DNA of 6,008 nucleotides from Omnitrophica bacterium GWA2_52_8 (GTDB lineage Bacteria > Omnitrophota > Omnitrophia > Omnitrophales > Aquincolibacteriaceae): assembly GCA_001804025.1 (NCBI GenBank), contig MHFC01000073.1, forward strand, positions 8,638-14,645, given 5' to 3'. The position numbers and the translations under genes were made by a program. Shown one piece after another: positions 5,997-6,008 of this stretch (position 1 is the stretch's first letter; each line of letters begins with the position of its first letter). Under the pieces are notes generated by a model. The model was given only the letters and a program-made list of their open reading frames with translations. It was not told the origin of the DNA and ran no database searches.

Positions 5997-6008
5997 GGCG
6001 GGCAGCCA

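Noticed and set aside
5950..6008. An intrinsic terminator or CRISPR repeat at the right edge
   Set aside because: No T-run follows the stems on either strand, and the palindromes differ from one another with no regular spacers.

Overview
This is a compact bacterial housekeeping segment. It holds five co-directional plus-strand genes in the order uppS - cdsA - dxr - rseP - proS, followed by one small convergent minus-strand gene of unknown function and a cluster of GC-rich palindromes at the right edge. All five large genes are intact, with the expected family lengths and nearly all diagnostic residues.

Positions 1-39 hold only upstream flank, possibly the 3' end of a preceding operon gene. 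uppS (40-816) overlaps cdsA (813-1616) by ATGA. dxr (1630-2787) follows after 13 bases. rseP (2787-3887) overlaps the dxr stop by one base. proS (3889-5613) starts one base after the rseP stop. Such tight packing implies a single transcript with translational coupling. No convincing operon promoter lies inside the window. The proS 3' end overlaps the small minus-strand gene (5576-5833) by 38 bases, and a perfect hairpin lies inside that overlap. The small gene has its own plausible promoter and a strong ribosome binding site. From about 5950 to the edge lies a chain of three palindromes that looks like part of a dispersed intergenic repeat.

Functionally this is an envelope-lipid operon. Dxr commits carbon to the MEP isoprenoid pathway. 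UppS turns the resulting C5 units into undecaprenyl diphosphate, the lipid carrier for peptidoglycan and surface glycans. CdsA makes CDP-diacylglycerol for phospholipids. RseP is an intramembrane protease linked to envelope stress or signal-peptide clearance. ProS charges tRNA-Pro and is a frequent neighbour of this set. The order matches the Bacillus-type arrangement rather than the E. coli one (where dxr precedes uppS and bamA follows rseP), but it is widespread outside Firmicutes.

The organism is a bacterium of moderately GC-rich composition using the MEP pathway. Variant motifs in CdsA and ProRS and the palindromic repeat style suggest an uncultured lineage, perhaps Omnitrophota or a PVC-related group. 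That is an impression, not a demonstrated assignment. I see no new multi-gene system here. The most open items are the small unknown protein, the hairpin shared by the convergent gene ends, and the edge repeat.
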